Shown: positions 10,530 to 20,186 of the stretch, one piece after another
Numbering within the stretch: the first letter of the stretch is position 1
Layout of the letters: each line of letters starts with the position of its first letter
Source: Ligilactobacillus ubinensis
Lineage (GTDB): Bacteria; Bacillota; Bacilli; Lactobacillales; Lactobacillaceae
NCBI RefSeq assembly: GCF_024160875.1
Contig: NZ_JAIULA010000005.1
Span: forward strand, 1-64,000
DNA length: 64,000 nucleotides
Direction: 5' to 3'
Position numbers and translations under genes: made by a program
The notes under the pieces: generated by a model
Told to the model about the DNA's origin: nothing
Databases searched by the model: none
Seen by the model: only the letters and a program-made list of their open reading frames with translations

Positions 10530-10556
10530 TTAGCAGAATACCTACTTTAGTGCTAA
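10530..10556. promoter_or_regulatory. CIRCE-like operator 2
   Basis: TTAGCAGAA, nine bases, then TAGTGCTAA keeps 6 and 8 of the 9 consensus positions in the two arms. It lies upstream of the -35 box, so HrcA may bind both sites cooperatively. It is also about 70 bases before the divergent gene at 10627. Confidence 0.75.
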
Positions 10557-10626
10557 ATCTTTTTTCATTTATTGATAATCATGTTAATATACTATTATAT
10601 ACTAAAATTAAACAAGGACTTTTTAT

Positions 10627-11295
10627 ATGACAATTAAACTTTATATGGTTCGACATGGACAAACAATTCTAAATCTCTATAATCGCTTGCAAGGCTGGTG
10701 TGACTCACCTTTAACAAAAAAAGGTATTCAAGATGCACAAATTGCCAGTCAACATTTACAAAAAATAAATTTCGATGTAGTTTACCACACTAATACAATC
10801 CGAACTCGTCGTACTAGTCAAATTATTTTGGATAACAATCTTAGTTCAAAAAAAATAACACCGATTCCTTTACCATATTTTCGTGAACAAGGTTTTGGTT
10901 ATTTTGAAGCAGCTGATGCTAATCAAACTTGGCTAATTGCCGGAGCTAATCACGGAACAAAAACATATGATGAAATCTTACAAAAATATTCTTTTGCCCA
11001 AACACGTGATTTTTTAAACACTGCTGATCCGTTTAAAAAAGCTGAAACAGATAATGACTACTGGGAACGTTTAACTAATGGTTTTGCTTATTTACGTAAC
11101 CATTGCACAGATAATCAAAATATTTTGCTTGTTACACATAGCATAACTACACGCAGTATTGTTGATCATTTTGCTCCAGAACTAGGTGCCTATCAAACTG
11201 GACCACGTAATGGGGCTGTCACTAAATTAGAGCTGTCTTCTAATGATGTTAAAGTTGTATATTATAACCATTATTTAGACACTGAAGAATATTAA
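10627..11295 (+). CDS. histidine phosphatase family protein
   Basis: This 222-residue protein belongs to the phosphoglycerate-mutase-like histidine phosphatases. It shows MVRHGQT at residues 7-13, with the phosphorylated His in RHG, the second conserved His in VTHSIT, and the Glu/Arg region around RTSQII and FREQGFGYFE. Such proteins dephosphorylate small phosphorylated molecules; the substrate cannot be read from the sequence and it need not be a glycolytic mutase. It is divergent from hrcA. The start has only a weak ribosome site (aaggactt). Confidence 0.88.
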   Translation: MTIKLYMVRHGQTILNLYNRLQGWCDSPLTKKGIQDAQIASQHLQKINFDVVYHTNTIRTRRTSQIILDNNLSSKKITPIPLPYFREQGFGYFEAADANQTWLIAGANHGTKTYDEILQKYSFAQTRDFLNTADPFKKAETDNDYWERLTNGFAYLRNHCTDNQNILLVTHSITTRSIVDHFAPELGAYQTGPRNGAVTKLELSSNDVKVVYYNHYLDTEEY

Positions 11296-11392
11296 TTGAA
11301 CTTCTACTACAACCAACTCTTTCATTATATATACATGTTTTTTATCCAGACATAAGTTGCATTACAATCCTACTTATAAATTTATTTTCAAG

Positions 11393-11422
11393 AGCCATAA
11401 GTTTAATGGCTTTTTATTTTTA
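11393..11422 (+). terminator. short terminator after the histidine phosphatase gene
   Basis: agccat and atggct pair around a seven-base loop and are followed by tttttattttt. The stem is short. The remainder of the gap up to 11628 is AT-rich and must hold the feo promoter, but I see no unambiguous -35/-10 pair. Confidence 0.6.
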
Positions 11423-11628
11423 TTCCTTTATTGTTCTAACACTATTCTTTCCTATGAATTAAAGCTTTTTTACACTCTTTTTTAAAAATTAAAATTTCCT
11501 CGCCAGAAGCTTGTTGTTAAGCTAATGTTTTGCACAATGTTTTATATTTATAATTGCTTTGCTCTTTTTATTGTGCTACTTTGATATTAGATTAAATTAT
11601 TCTAAGAAAAGCATAAAGGAATGAGGCT

Positions 11629-12111
11629 ATGCAAACTCTAGCACATGTAACTAACAAGGGAAAATATATAATTACCTCAATTACTGGTGAAAAAGCTCTA
11701 ACTCGACGCTTAGCTGAAATAGGCATGATCAAAGGTCGTATTATATCTGTTTTATCTGGAAACCGTTCAGAAAGTGGATTGGTTGTCGTGTTTCAGGGGC
11801 AACGACTGGCTGTTAGTGCACCTATGGCAACTTGTATTGAGGTCAGTTCCGTCAATCAGCTGGATGATGAAACACAACTTAAACCACTATCAGAAATGTC
11901 TTTAAAAACACCATGTATCGTAGTAAAAATACTTGGTGATAAAAATGTTCGTAAACGCTTAATGGACATGGGATTAACCCGCAATACACTTGTTACTATT
12001 CAGCAAGTAGCGCCTTTAGGTGATCCTTTAGAATTAATTTTACGTGGTTATAAATTAAGTATCCGTAATTTTGAAGCACAATATATTTTAGTCCAGGAGG
12101 TGAATATGTAA
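11629..12111 (+). CDS. feoA: ferrous iron transport protein A, tandem FeoA domains
   Basis: FeoA is a small SH3-like cytoplasmic protein that supports Fe(II) uptake by FeoB. This one has 160 residues, about twice a single FeoA, and shows two FeoA domains, roughly residues 3-75 (TRRLAEIGMIKGRIISV) and 85-158 (RKRLMDMGLTRNTLVTI). AAGGAATGAGG lies before the ATG. Its TAA overlaps the feoB ATG by one base, so the two are translationally coupled. Confidence 0.92.
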   Translation: MQTLAHVTNKGKYIITSITGEKALTRRLAEIGMIKGRIISVLSGNRSESGLVVVFQGQRLAVSAPMATCIEVSSVNQLDDETQLKPLSEMSLKTPCIVVKILGDKNVRKRLMDMGLTRNTLVTIQQVAPLGDPLELILRGYKLSIRNFEAQYILVQEVNM

Positions 12112-14219
12112 TGGCAGTTGTTACTTTAGCTGGTAATCCTAATAGTGGAAAAACAACCTTGTTTAATGCATTGACCGGTTCTAGTCAGTACGTTGGTAAT
12201 TGGCCTGGTGTTACTGTTGAAAAAAAAGAAGGCCAACTTAGAAATCATCGTGATATAAGTATTGTTGATTTACCTGGTATATACTCACTATCTCCATATA
12301 CCCTTGAAGAAGTTGTGGCGCGCAGATATCTATTAGAACAACAGCCTGACTTAATTGTAAATATTGTTGATAGTATGAATATTGAACGCAATCTTTATTT
12401 AACGTTACAACTGATGGAAACTGGCAATCCCATAATTATTTCGCTTAATATGCTCGATTTACTCAAAAAAAGTGGTAAAAAAATAAATTTAAAAAAACTT
12501 TCTTATATGTTGCAAGTCCCAGTGATAGGGATTAGTGCTTTAAAGCACGAAAATTTAGATAAGTTAACAAATCATATGTTAGATAATCAAGAGAATTATC
12601 CTTATCCGCAATATGATGAGCGCATTGAATCCGCCCTAACAATGATTCAAGCAACTCTACATACCGAAGTTCCTGAAAATGAAGAGCGTTGGTATGCTAT
12701 CAAATTGTTTGAACGTGATGAAGATGTTATGCAAGCTCTTGAATTAAATCCAGCTAAGCAAGAAGAAATTGAGCAAACGATTACAACTGCAGAAAAAATA
12801 TTTAGTGATAATAGTGATAGCATCATTGTCAATGCACGTTATGACTATATTGCAAAAATTGTTGATATGTGTGTTATTAATAACGATGATGCTAAAATGA
12901 GTTTTAGCGATAAAATTGATTTAATCGTTACCAATCGTTGGCTTGCTCTTCCAATTTTCGCTTTAGTTATGTGGATTGTCTATTATCTTTCAATTCAAAC
13001 CATTGGAACCATTGGATCCGATTGGGTTAATGACGTTCTTTTTGGTAAATGGGTTCCCGATAGTGCAACATATCTGTTAACAATATGGCATGTTGCTCCT
13101 TGGCTTAAAAGTTTAATTATTGATGGTATTATTGCTGGTGTTGGTTCCGTTTTAGGTTTTGTTCCGCAAATTATGATGTTATTTTTATGCCTTGGTATGT
13201 TGGAAGATTGTGGCTATATGGCGCGAATTGCTTTTGTAATGGATAGGATTTTTCACCGCTTCAACTTATCTGGTAAATCTTTTATCCCCATGCTAATTTC
13301 AACTGGCTGTGGTGTTCCAGGTATTATGGCTACACGTACCATTGAAGCTGAAAATGACCGTAAAATGACGATTATGCTGACTACGTTTATGCCATGTTCG
13401 GCTAAACTTACTGTCATCGCTTTAATTGCTGGTACTTTCTTTCCTCATCAAGCATGGGTTGCACCTTCTGCTTACTTTTTAGGAATGCTCGCTGTTATTA
13501 TTTCTGGTATTTTCTTGAAAAAAACACAGCTATTTTCAGGGCCAACAGCTCCTTTTATAATGGAACTACCTGCCTACCACCTACCTATTTTAAATAATAT
13601 CATTCATTATGTTTGGAGTCGTAGCAAGGCCTTTGTTCAAAAAGCTGGCACCATCATCTTCATGTCTTGTGTTGCCATTTGGTTTTTGTCTAGCTTTAAC
13701 TTCCGTTTACAGATGGTAAGTAATCAAAGCGACAGTATTTTACGTTATATAGGGGCTATTTTATCTCCAATATTTGCTCCGCTTGGATTTGGAGATTGGC
13801 GCGCCTGTGTTGCCGTTATAGCTGGCCTAATTGCTAAGGAAAATTGTGTTGATACTTTGAGAATTGCTTTTGGTAGTAATTCAAGCGCTGCATTTTCACG
13901 TGATTTATTAGCAACCTATACTTCTGTTGCGGGTTATTGTTTCTTAGCGTTCAATTTACTATGTGCACCCTGTTTTGCTGCTATTGGAACAATGTATAAG
14001 GAATTTGGAGATATTAAGTGGACTTTGCGTGCAGTTGGTTATCAAACTGGTTTTGCCTATTTAGTTGCTATGCTAATTAATCAATGGTCACTTATTTTTA
14101 CTAATCAGTTCACTTCTATAAACGTTATTTTAGCCGTTTTAGGTCTATATATTATTGTCTGGGGTCTGTTTATTAAAAAAGGTTCTATCGCATCTAAAAG
14201 TAAAAGCACTTTAGCTTAA
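12111..14219 (+). CDS. feoB: ferrous iron transporter FeoB
   Basis: FeoB is the inner-membrane Fe(II) transporter with an N-terminal GTPase domain. The 702-residue protein has GNPNSGKTT at residues 8-16, GNWPGVTVEKKEG, DLPGIYSLSP and the fourth guanine motif as NMLD, followed by a helical spacer and a membrane domain from about residue 280 with repeated Gate-type segments. GCGVPG and MPCSAKLT include Cys residues conserved in the pore region. It is preceded by feoA with a one-base overlap and followed by a small Cys-rich partner 13 bases downstream. Confidence 0.97.
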   Translation: MAVVTLAGNPNSGKTTLFNALTGSSQYVGNWPGVTVEKKEGQLRNHRDISIVDLPGIYSLSPYTLEEVVARRYLLEQQPDLIVNIVDSMNIERNLYLTLQLMETGNPIIISLNMLDLLKKSGKKINLKKLSYMLQVPVIGISALKHENLDKLTNHMLDNQENYPYPQYDERIESALTMIQATLHTEVPENEERWYAIKLFERDEDVMQALELNPAKQEEIEQTITTAEKIFSDNSDSIIVNARYDYIAKIVDMCVINNDDAKMSFSDKIDLIVTNRWLALPIFALVMWIVYYLSIQTIGTIGSDWVNDVLFGKWVPDSATYLLTIWHVAPWLKSLIIDGIIAGVGSVLGFVPQIMMLFLCLGMLEDCGYMARIAFVMDRIFHRFNLSGKSFIPMLISTGCGVPGIMATRTIEAENDRKMTIMLTTFMPCSAKLTVIALIAGTFFPHQAWVAPSAYFLGMLAVIISGIFLKKTQLFSGPTAPFIMELPAYHLPILNNIIHYVWSRSKAFVQKAGTIIFMSCVAIWFLSSFNFRLQMVSNQSDSILRYIGAILSPIFAPLGFGDWRACVAVIAGLIAKENCVDTLRIAFGSNSSAAFSRDLLATYTSVAGYCFLAFNLLCAPCFAAIGTMYKEFGDIKWTLRAVGYQTGFAYLVAMLINQWSLIFTNQFTSINVILAVLGLYIIVWGLFIKKGSIASKSKSTLA

Positions 14220-14232
14220 GGAGGATTATATT

Positions 14233-14391
14233 ATGGTTGCAACTGTTATTTTGGCGTTTTTAATCTTTGGTTATGTTGGCTTTGTTTTCTATAAACGTTT
14301 TATAAAAAAATCAGGCGGTTGTCATGATTGTGATGATATTGGCTGTCCTTTAGTCGATCCGCATAAACTCAATCGGCAAAATACTAAATAA
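14233..14391 (+). CDS. small FeoB-associated Cys-rich membrane protein
   Basis: This 52-residue open frame starts at the ATG at 14233, with AAGGAGGAT at 14218-14226. It has one N-terminal membrane helix (about residues 3-20), a basic patch (YKRFIKK) and the Cys cluster CHDCDDIGC near residues 30-38. This matches the FeoB-associated Cys-rich proteins that sit after feoB in many Firmicutes and are thought to help assemble the transporter or handle its iron. It ends the feo operon before the terminator at 14471. Confidence 0.88.
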   Translation: MVATVILAFLIFGYVGFVFYKRFIKKSGGCHDCDDIGCPLVDPHKLNRQNTK

Positions 14392-14470
14392 AATATCCTA
14401 GCATGATACTTTTATACAAAGTGAAAAATGCTAATTATTTAATTAACCAGTTTGTTTATAGTATTCTCTA

Positions 14471-14502
14471 AGAGTTTGGAGCAAAATCCAAACTCTTTTT
14501 TA
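14471..14502 (+). terminator. terminator of the feo operon
   Basis: agagtttgga (14471-14480) and tccaaactct (14487-14496) form a perfect 10-bp stem with a six-base loop and a T run. Confidence 0.9.
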
Positions 14503-14503
14503 T

Positions 14504-14565
14504 TTCTGAATATCTGACGCTAAAGCATACACAAAAAAACAGCTAATTACACTTAATACCATAAT
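14504..14565. repeat. terminator-linked intergenic repeat, copy B
   Basis: The segment ctgaatatctgacgctaaagc, then atacacaaaa, then cagctaatta resembles the other copies and again lies just beyond a terminator stem. The rest of the gap up to 14750 is AT-rich and holds no gene I can support. Confidence 0.45.
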
Positions 14566-14754
14566 CTATTTTTTAAAATATACATTATTTTTTTATGCCG
14601 TTAAATTTGTTTTAAACTATTTTTTTCACTCTTTTCTAATAAATACTGCTGAAATGCTAGTCATTACTGGCTACTTATGAGCTTTCTTAAATATCTCCAA
14701 TCCATTACTTCCTTTTACATTTTCCAAATTAAATGAAAAAAATTATTCTAGCAT

Positions 14755-14810
14755 AAAAATAGTGATCTATAAGAGTTCGTCGTCCGCTCTTATAAATCAC
14801 TATTTTAAAA
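14755..14810. terminator. strong hairpin terminator after obgE
   Basis: The arms around 14756-14775 and 14787-14805 pair over about 19 bases, with A and T runs on both sides, so it can stop transcription in either direction. It mainly serves obgE. Confidence 0.85.
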
Positions 14811-14827
14811 AACAATTAGCTTTACAC

Positions 14828-16132
14828 TTATTCAACAAATTCAAATGTAAAGTTACCAATATGAACTATATCACCGCTCTTAGCTCCACGTTCACGTAAA
14901 GCATCATCTACTCCCATACCTCGAAGCTGACGGGCAAAGCGCATCATACTTTCTTCATGATCCAAATTAGTCATCAAGAACAATTTCTCTAACCTTTCCC
15001 CTGAAAGAATCCAATTAGCTTCTGAATCACGCGTAATTTCAAAGTCTGTATTTTTAGTCTTGGATTCGTACGTGTAATCCTTTTGTGTTTCTTGCTTATC
15101 TGCTTGCATCTCAAACTTCGGTGTCGCATCCAATATATCAGCTGTACGCTCTACAAGCTCTTTTAATCCCTGATGTGTGATAGATGATATTTCTAGAATT
15201 TCTGGTGTAACTTTAAACGTTTTATCAGCAGCTAAGCTCTTTTTAAATTCCTTTAGATTGTTAGTAGCCTCTGGCATGTCCATTTTGCTAGCAACAACAA
15301 TTTGTGGACGTTTTAATAAATCTGGATCGTAGGTTTCTAATTCTGCATTGATTTTTAAAAAGTCATCATAAGGCTTACGTCCTTCAACACCAGACATATC
15401 AATTAAATGTAAAATAACGCGTGTTCTTTCTACATGTCGCAAAAATTGAATTCCTAGGCCTACTCCATTTGAAGCTCCTTCAATTAGACCTGGTAAATCA
15501 GCCATAACATAGTCTCTGCCATCTTCTAATCTTACCATTCCTAAATTAGGAACAAGTGTTGTAAAATGATATTCAGCAATTTTGGGCTTGGCACTTGTAA
15601 CAACCGATAGTAAAGTTGATTTACCTACTGAAGGAAAACCTACGAGTCCTACATCAGCGAGCACTTTCAATTCAAGTCTCAGATTGCGTTCTATCCCAGG
15701 TTCTCCATTTTCAGCTATTTCTGGTGCCGGGTTTTTGGCACTTGCAAAATGAATATTTCCTCGTCCACCACGACCACCTTTAGCAACGACTAACTCGTCA
15801 TTTGCTTTAACTAAATCACCTAGAACTTCGCCAGTGTCACTATCTGTAACTGTTGTTCCCTCAGGGACCGCAATATATGTATCTGTTGCCCCACGTCCAT
15901 ACATTCCTTTAATCATTCCATTTTGACCAGCGTTAGCTTTAAAAATTCGATGATAACGAAAGTCCATCAATGTCCTTAAACCTTCATCAACTTTTAGGAT
16001 AACACTTCCACCTTTTCCACCGTCGCCACCTGAAGGGCCACCATTTGGAACATACTTTTCCCTTCTAAAAGCAACCATCCCGTCGCCACCTTTACCGGCT
16101 TTAACTTTAATTTTAACTTGATCTACAAACAT
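14828..16132 (-). CDS. obgE: GTPase ObgE/CgtA
   Basis: Obg is an essential GTPase involved in large-subunit ribosome assembly and stress control. The 434-residue protein has the Gly-rich Obg domain (about 1-158, with [13 protein letters not shown]), a GTPase domain with GFPSVGKST and DLPGLIEGA, and the extra C-terminal OCT domain (about 355-434). All usual parts are present. It follows uvrC by about 114 bases and ends at a strong terminator. Confidence 0.97.
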   Translation of the reverse strand: MFVDQVKIKVKAGKGGDGMVAFRREKYVPNGGPSGGDGGKGGSVILKVDEGLRTLMDFRYHRIFKANAGQNGMIKGMYGRGATDTYIAVPEGTTVTDSDTGEVLGDLVKANDELVVAKGGRGGRGNIHFASAKNPAPEIAENGEPGIERNLRLELKVLADVGLVGFPSVGKSTLLSVVTSAKPKIAEYHFTTLVPNLGMVRLEDGRDYVMADLPGLIEGASNGVGLGIQFLRHVERTRVILHLIDMSGVEGRKPYDDFLKINAELETYDPDLLKRPQIVVASKMDMPEATNNLKEFKKSLAADKTFKVTPEILEISSITHQGLKELVERTADILDATPKFEMQADKQETQKDYTYESKTKNTDFEITRDSEANWILSGERLEKLFLMTNLDHEESMMRFARQLRGMGVDDALRERGAKSGDIVHIGNFTFEFVE

Positions 16133-16246
16133 TTATTTATCCTTTCTAAACTTAACTATTCTATTTTATCCGTTCATCTTTTTTAAAATAAAAAATTATC
16201 CTACTTTTCAATATAGCATCTCAACTATAGTAGGTCAAAAACATTC

Positions 16247-18028
16247 TTAAATATCCTTGCTCTTCAATGATAACTTGATTGTTTTAGCTACTTTAGCCGA
16301 TATTCCAAGCTCTTCTAATTTTTCTATGGGTGCCTCACTGATTTTTTTCAATGATGTATAATTACGTAAAAGCTTAACTCGTGTTTTCGGGCCAACACCT
16401 GAGATCATTTCAAGTCTTGATGCTAATGAATTTCTAGAATGCACCTGTCTATGAAATGTAATAGCAAAACGATGAACTTCATCTTGAATGCGTTGTAAAA
16501 GATAGAATCCTTCACTTTTAGGATCAAGATTTATTTTCTGATATTTCTCAGTCATCAAATCTGCTGTTTTATGCTTGGAATTCTTTACCATTCCTGCAAT
16601 CGGAATATCTATTCCCAATTGATTGTTTAGAACATCTTTAGCTGCCTCAATTTGAATTTCAGCACCATCCATTAAAATCAAATCAGGTAACTGTTGTTTT
16701 TCTTTCAACAATCTACTATATCGTCGAAAAATAACTTCACGTGTACTTGCCGCCTCATCCGCGTGATCAACATTTTTTAACTTGTATTTACGATATTCAT
16801 CCTTTTGTGGGCGACCGTCAACATAACAAACCATAGCCGAAACCAGATCTGTTCCTTGAATATGTGAATGATCAAAAGCTTCAATTCGATGTCCACTAAC
16901 AATTTTAAGTGCACTCATAATTTCTTCAACTGCTCCAGAAGTTTTTCTTTCATCTAATTCTAACAATCTAAATTTTTCTTCTAAAACTAATTGAGCATTC
17001 TTTTGTGCTAAATTAAGTAATTCTAATTTCTTTCCCCGCTGTGGTGTTTTAACTGGAATATCAAAAATATCCCCTAAGATGCTCTTATCTAATTGAGATG
17101 GTACTAGAATTTCGCGTGGTAATAGTCTGTTTTTTTGATTATAAAATTGTAAAATAAATGAAGTCATTTCTGATTCTGGCGTGTCAATGCAAGGAAAAAG
17201 CCGTTTTTCTCTTTTCATCAATCTTGCTTGTCGAATTGAAAAAACCTGAATTGACAACCATCCCTTATCCATATAATAAGCAAACAAATCCCTTGGAGTA
17301 TTATCATTAGAAATAATCTTCTGTTTTTCAACTGTTACTTCAACATAATGAATTTGATCGCGCAATTCGGCTGCCCGTTCAAATTCCAAATTGGCAGCAG
17401 CTTCTTCCATTTTCTTATATAAACTTCTCTTAATCGGCCCCACATTTCCGTTTAAAAATGCCTTAATCTTTTTTATCTGTACTTCATACATACTCTGTGG
17501 AACTTCTTTAAAACAAGCACCTAAACATTGACCCATATGATAGTATAAGCATGGTCTTTTTTGATAACCTGTGCACCTTCTTAAAGGATATGCTTTTTGA
17601 ATTAATTGCATTGTTTCTGTTGCAGCATAAACGTTTGGATACGGGCCAAAATAGTAGCCACCATCCTTTTTTATTTGACTAACAATCTTTATTTGCGGAT
17701 CTTTTTCTTTCGTGATTTTTATATATGGATATCCTGTACCACGTTTAAGTTTAATATTATAATACGGTTTATGCTTTTGAATAAGGGTGATTTCAAGTAA
17801 AAAGGCTTCTTTGTCTGTAGACGTAATAATTGTTTCAAAATCACGAATCTCAGCTACTAGTTTTGCGGTTTTACCTTCATGTGAGCTTTTAAAATATGAA
17901 CGCACTCTATTTTTTAAATTCTTTGCCTTACCAACATAGATAATGCGACTATTTAAATCCTTCATAATATAGCACCCTGGAAGATCAGGCAATAACTTTA
18001 GCTTATTTTCAATATACTCCGTTGCCAC
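16247..18028 (-). CDS. uvrC: excinuclease ABC subunit C
   Basis: UvrC makes the two cuts on either side of a DNA lesion after UvrAB recognition. The 593-residue product has an N-terminal GIY-YIG nuclease domain (PGCYIMKD, then YVGKAKNLKNRVRSYF), a UVR motif (about 207-240, LEFERAAELRDQI), the RNase H-like nuclease domain with DGAEIQIEAA, and C-terminal helix-hairpin-helix motifs (ISGVGPKTRVKLL). The start is GTG at 18028, with AAGGAGGGG upstream. It is transcribed after tsf, beyond a terminator. Confidence 0.97.
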   Translation of the reverse strand: MATEYIENKLKLLPDLPGCYIMKDLNSRIIYVGKAKNLKNRVRSYFKSSHEGKTAKLVAEIRDFETIITSTDKEAFLLEITLIQKHKPYYNIKLKRGTGYPYIKITKEKDPQIKIVSQIKKDGGYYFGPYPNVYAATETMQLIQKAYPLRRCTGYQKRPCLYYHMGQCLGACFKEVPQSMYEVQIKKIKAFLNGNVGPIKRSLYKKMEEAAANLEFERAAELRDQIHYVEVTVEKQKIISNDNTPRDLFAYYMDKGWLSIQVFSIRQARLMKREKRLFPCIDTPESEMTSFILQFYNQKNRLLPREILVPSQLDKSILGDIFDIPVKTPQRGKKLELLNLAQKNAQLVLEEKFRLLELDERKTSGAVEEIMSALKIVSGHRIEAFDHSHIQGTDLVSAMVCYVDGRPQKDEYRKYKLKNVDHADEAASTREVIFRRYSRLLKEKQQLPDLILMDGAEIQIEAAKDVLNNQLGIDIPIAGMVKNSKHKTADLMTEKYQKINLDPKSEGFYLLQRIQDEVHRFAITFHRQVHSRNSLASRLEMISGVGPKTRVKLLRNYTSLKKISEAPIEKLEELGISAKVAKTIKLSLKSKDI

Positions 18029-18189
18029 CTATACCCCTCCTTAAAATTCATATTAATTATAGCATAAGCCCTTATAAAAACTCACAAATCAGCTTTAACA
18101 ATACTTTTTATCTTTACCTACACGAGTATCTAATAGATAATTCTATTGCATAGAATAAATTCACTAAAGATAAGCAGTTGAATTAAGGA

Positions 18190-18222
18190 AAACAGGAGCC
18201 TGCAATACGCAAGCCCCTGTCT
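18190..18222 (-). terminator. terminator after tsf
   Basis: acaggagcctgc (18192-18203) and gcaagcccctgt (18209-18220) pair with G-U wobbles around a short loop; the reverse strand continues with tttcctt. It closes the rpsB-tsf transcript. Confidence 0.75.
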
Positions 18223-18247
18223 TAAATTGACTCTATTTATTTAGAAA

Positions 18248-19126
18248 TTAGCCCTTAACTTGTGACATAACTTCTTCAACAAAGTTGTCTTCTTTCTTTT
18301 CAATACCTTCTCCAACTTCATAGCGAATAAATGATTTAACCTTACCATCTTTTGAAGCTACGAATTTAGCAACTGTTTGATCTGGATCTTTAACAAATTC
18401 TTGATCATCTAATGAAATTTCAGCCAAGAATTTATTCAAACGTCCTTCAACCATTTTTTCAATAATCTTTTCAGGTTTGCCTTCATTTTTAGCTTCAACT
18501 GTTAGAACTTCACGTTCATGTGCTAATTCTTCAGCTGGTACATCGTTTCTATTTACATATTTAGGATTAATAGCTGCAACATGCATTGCAACATCCTTTG
18601 CTGTAGCTTCATCAGCACCATCAACGACTACCAAAGAAGCAATTTTTCCGCCCATATGCAAATATGCACCAAAGTTTTCATTATCATTTTTTTCAACTAC
18701 AGTAAAGCGACGCAAAGTAATCTTTTCGCCAATAACTTGTGTTGCTTCAATAATTTCTTCGTTAACTGTTCCTTTATCTGTTTTGATTGCTAAAGCAGCA
18801 GCCACATCAGCAGGTTTGTTTGCAGCGATAATAGCAGCTATATGTTTAACTAAAGCCTTAAATTGATCATTTTGTGCTACAAAATCAGTTTCAGCATTAA
18901 CTTCAACAATAGCAGCTGTGTTATTGTTAACCTCAACATTTGCTAAACCTTCTGCAGCAACGCGATCACTCTTCTTAGCAGCTTTTGCCATCCCTTTTTC
19001 ACGCAAGAAATCGACAGCCTTTGCCATATCGCCTTCAGTTGCAACTAAAGCTTTCTTAGCATCCATCATACCAACACCTGTTTTGTCACGCAATTCTTTT
19101 ACTTGAGCAGCAGTAATCTTTGCCAT
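18248..19126 (-). CDS. tsf: elongation factor Ts
   Basis: EF-Ts recharges EF-Tu by exchanging GDP for GTP. The 292-residue protein has the N-terminal UBA-like domain ([22 protein letters not shown]) and the core with [10 protein letters not shown], the segment that touches EF-Tu. It follows rpsB by 100 bases, the usual pairing, with AAGGAGG before the ATG. A hairpin lies between the two genes. Confidence 0.98.
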   Translation of the reverse strand: MAKITAAQVKELRDKTGVGMMDAKKALVATEGDMAKAVDFLREKGMAKAAKKSDRVAAEGLANVEVNNNTAAIVEVNAETDFVAQNDQFKALVKHIAAIIAANKPADVAAALAIKTDKGTVNEEIIEATQVIGEKITLRRFTVVEKNDNENFGAYLHMGGKIASLVVVDGADEATAKDVAMHVAAINPKYVNRNDVPAEELAHEREVLTVEAKNEGKPEKIIEKMVEGRLNKFLAEISLDDQEFVKDPDQTVAKFVASKDGKVKSFIRYEVGEGIEKKEDNFVEEVMSQVKG

Positions 19127-19162
19127 AACCCAAATAACCTCCTTATTTATCTATCTCTAATT

Positions 19163-19217
19163 AAAAAGACTGTCCCATGATTTAGGCTTCAAATGCCCAA
19201 CTCTTGTGACAGCCTAA
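19163..19217 (-). terminator. attenuator-like hairpin between rpsB and tsf
   Basis: On the reverse strand, aggctgtc (19215 downward) pairs with gacagtct and is followed by tttt. The stem is about 8-10 bp with a long loop, so it probably lowers rather than abolishes tsf transcription. Confidence 0.5.
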
Positions 19218-19226
19218 TTTTATTAA

Positions 19227-20024
19227 CTATTCAGCATCTTTAACGTTGTCGCCTTCAACTGCTTCAACGATATCTTCAATCGATTCAACTTTTTCAGAAT
19301 CGTCATTAGAGAATGATTCTTCTGAAACAGGAGCTTGATCTTCACCTTGATGACCTTCAATAACAGCATCAGCCATTTTAGCAGTAATCAAACGTACCGC
19401 ACGAATAGCATCATCATTTGATGGAATCTTAACATCGATTTCATCAGGATCTGCATTTGTATCAACCATAGCCACAATAGGAATATTTAATTTCTGTGCT
19501 TCTTTAACAGCAATACGTTCCTTACGTGGATCAACGATGAACAATACATCAGGAATACGAGGCATATCTTCAATACCGCCAAGGAATTTTTCAAGACGGT
19601 CACGTTGTTTCATTAATAAAGCAACTTCTTTTTTAGGAAGACGATCAAAAGTACCATCTTCTTGCATTGTCTTGATTTCTTTCAAACGCTTAATACGTTT
19701 TTGAATTGTATTCCAGTTAGTCAAAGTCCCGCCTAACCAACGATGATTAACATAATATTGACCTGCACGCTTTGCTTCTTCAGCAATAGCATCTTGAGCT
19801 TGCTTCTTTGTACCAACAAAAAGCACAACTCCATCATCTGCAGCTGCATTTTTTACAAAATCATACGCTGTATCGATTAGTTTTACGGTTTTTTGTAAGT
19901 CGATGATATAAATACCATTACGTTCTGTAAAAATGTATTTCTTCATCTTAGGGTTCCAACGACGTGTTTGATGACCAAAATGGACACCAGCTTCAAGTAA
20001 TTGTTTCATGGTAATAACTGCCAT
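19227..20024 (-). CDS. rpsB: 30S ribosomal protein S2
   Basis: S2 binds at the head-body junction of the 30S subunit and is needed for S1 binding and initiation. The 265-residue protein shows [19 protein letters not shown] and [12 protein letters not shown] and has an acidic C-terminal tail (about 225-265) rich in Glu, Asp and Ser. It is preceded by a structured leader and a good promoter, and is followed by tsf. Confidence 0.98.
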   Translation of the reverse strand: MAVITMKQLLEAGVHFGHQTRRWNPKMKKYIFTERNGIYIIDLQKTVKLIDTAYDFVKNAAADDGVVLFVGTKKQAQDAIAEEAKRAGQYYVNHRWLGGTLTNWNTIQKRIKRLKEIKTMQEDGTFDRLPKKEVALLMKQRDRLEKFLGGIEDMPRIPDVLFIVDPRKERIAVKEAQKLNIPIVAMVDTNADPDEIDVKIPSNDDAIRAVRLITAKMADAVIEGHQGEDQAPVSEESFSNDDSEKVESIEDIVEAVEGDNVKDAE

Positions 20025-20044
20025 TACAATTTACCTCCAAATAT

Positions 20045-20150
20045 AATAGTTTTTATTTTCCTCCCTTATGTTCAGCTGATAGAAAACTTAACTAAGCACT
20101 ATTCTATCTATTGCATAAGGTGTGAATTGTGTCTAATATGACACCTGTAA
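20045..20150 (-). ncRNA. structured rpsB leader (Lacto-rpsB-like)
   Basis: On the reverse strand the leader contains a hairpin gtgtc-atatta-gacac and then an outer stem accttatg with cataaggg (20113-20120 and 20063-20070), enclosing an inner stem gatagaa with ttctatc (20102-20108 and 20078-20084). A conserved RNA motif upstream of rpsB is known from Lactobacillales (Lacto-rpsB), and this position and layout fit it. It probably serves S2 autoregulation. I could not compare it with a covariance model. Confidence 0.55.
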
Positions 20151-20151
20151 T

Positions 20152-20180
20152 ATCATATACTAATCTTTACTAAAATGCAA
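20152..20180 (-). promoter_or_regulatory. rpsB promoter
   Basis: Read on the reverse strand, TTGCAT (20175-20180), a 17-base spacer and TATGAT (20152-20157) form a sigma-A promoter immediately upstream of the structured leader. Confidence 0.75.
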
Positions 20181-20186
20181 GTTTTT

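Noticed and set aside
18477-18866. Open frame antisense to tsf
   Set aside because: It is a shadow of tsf codon use and has no support of its own.
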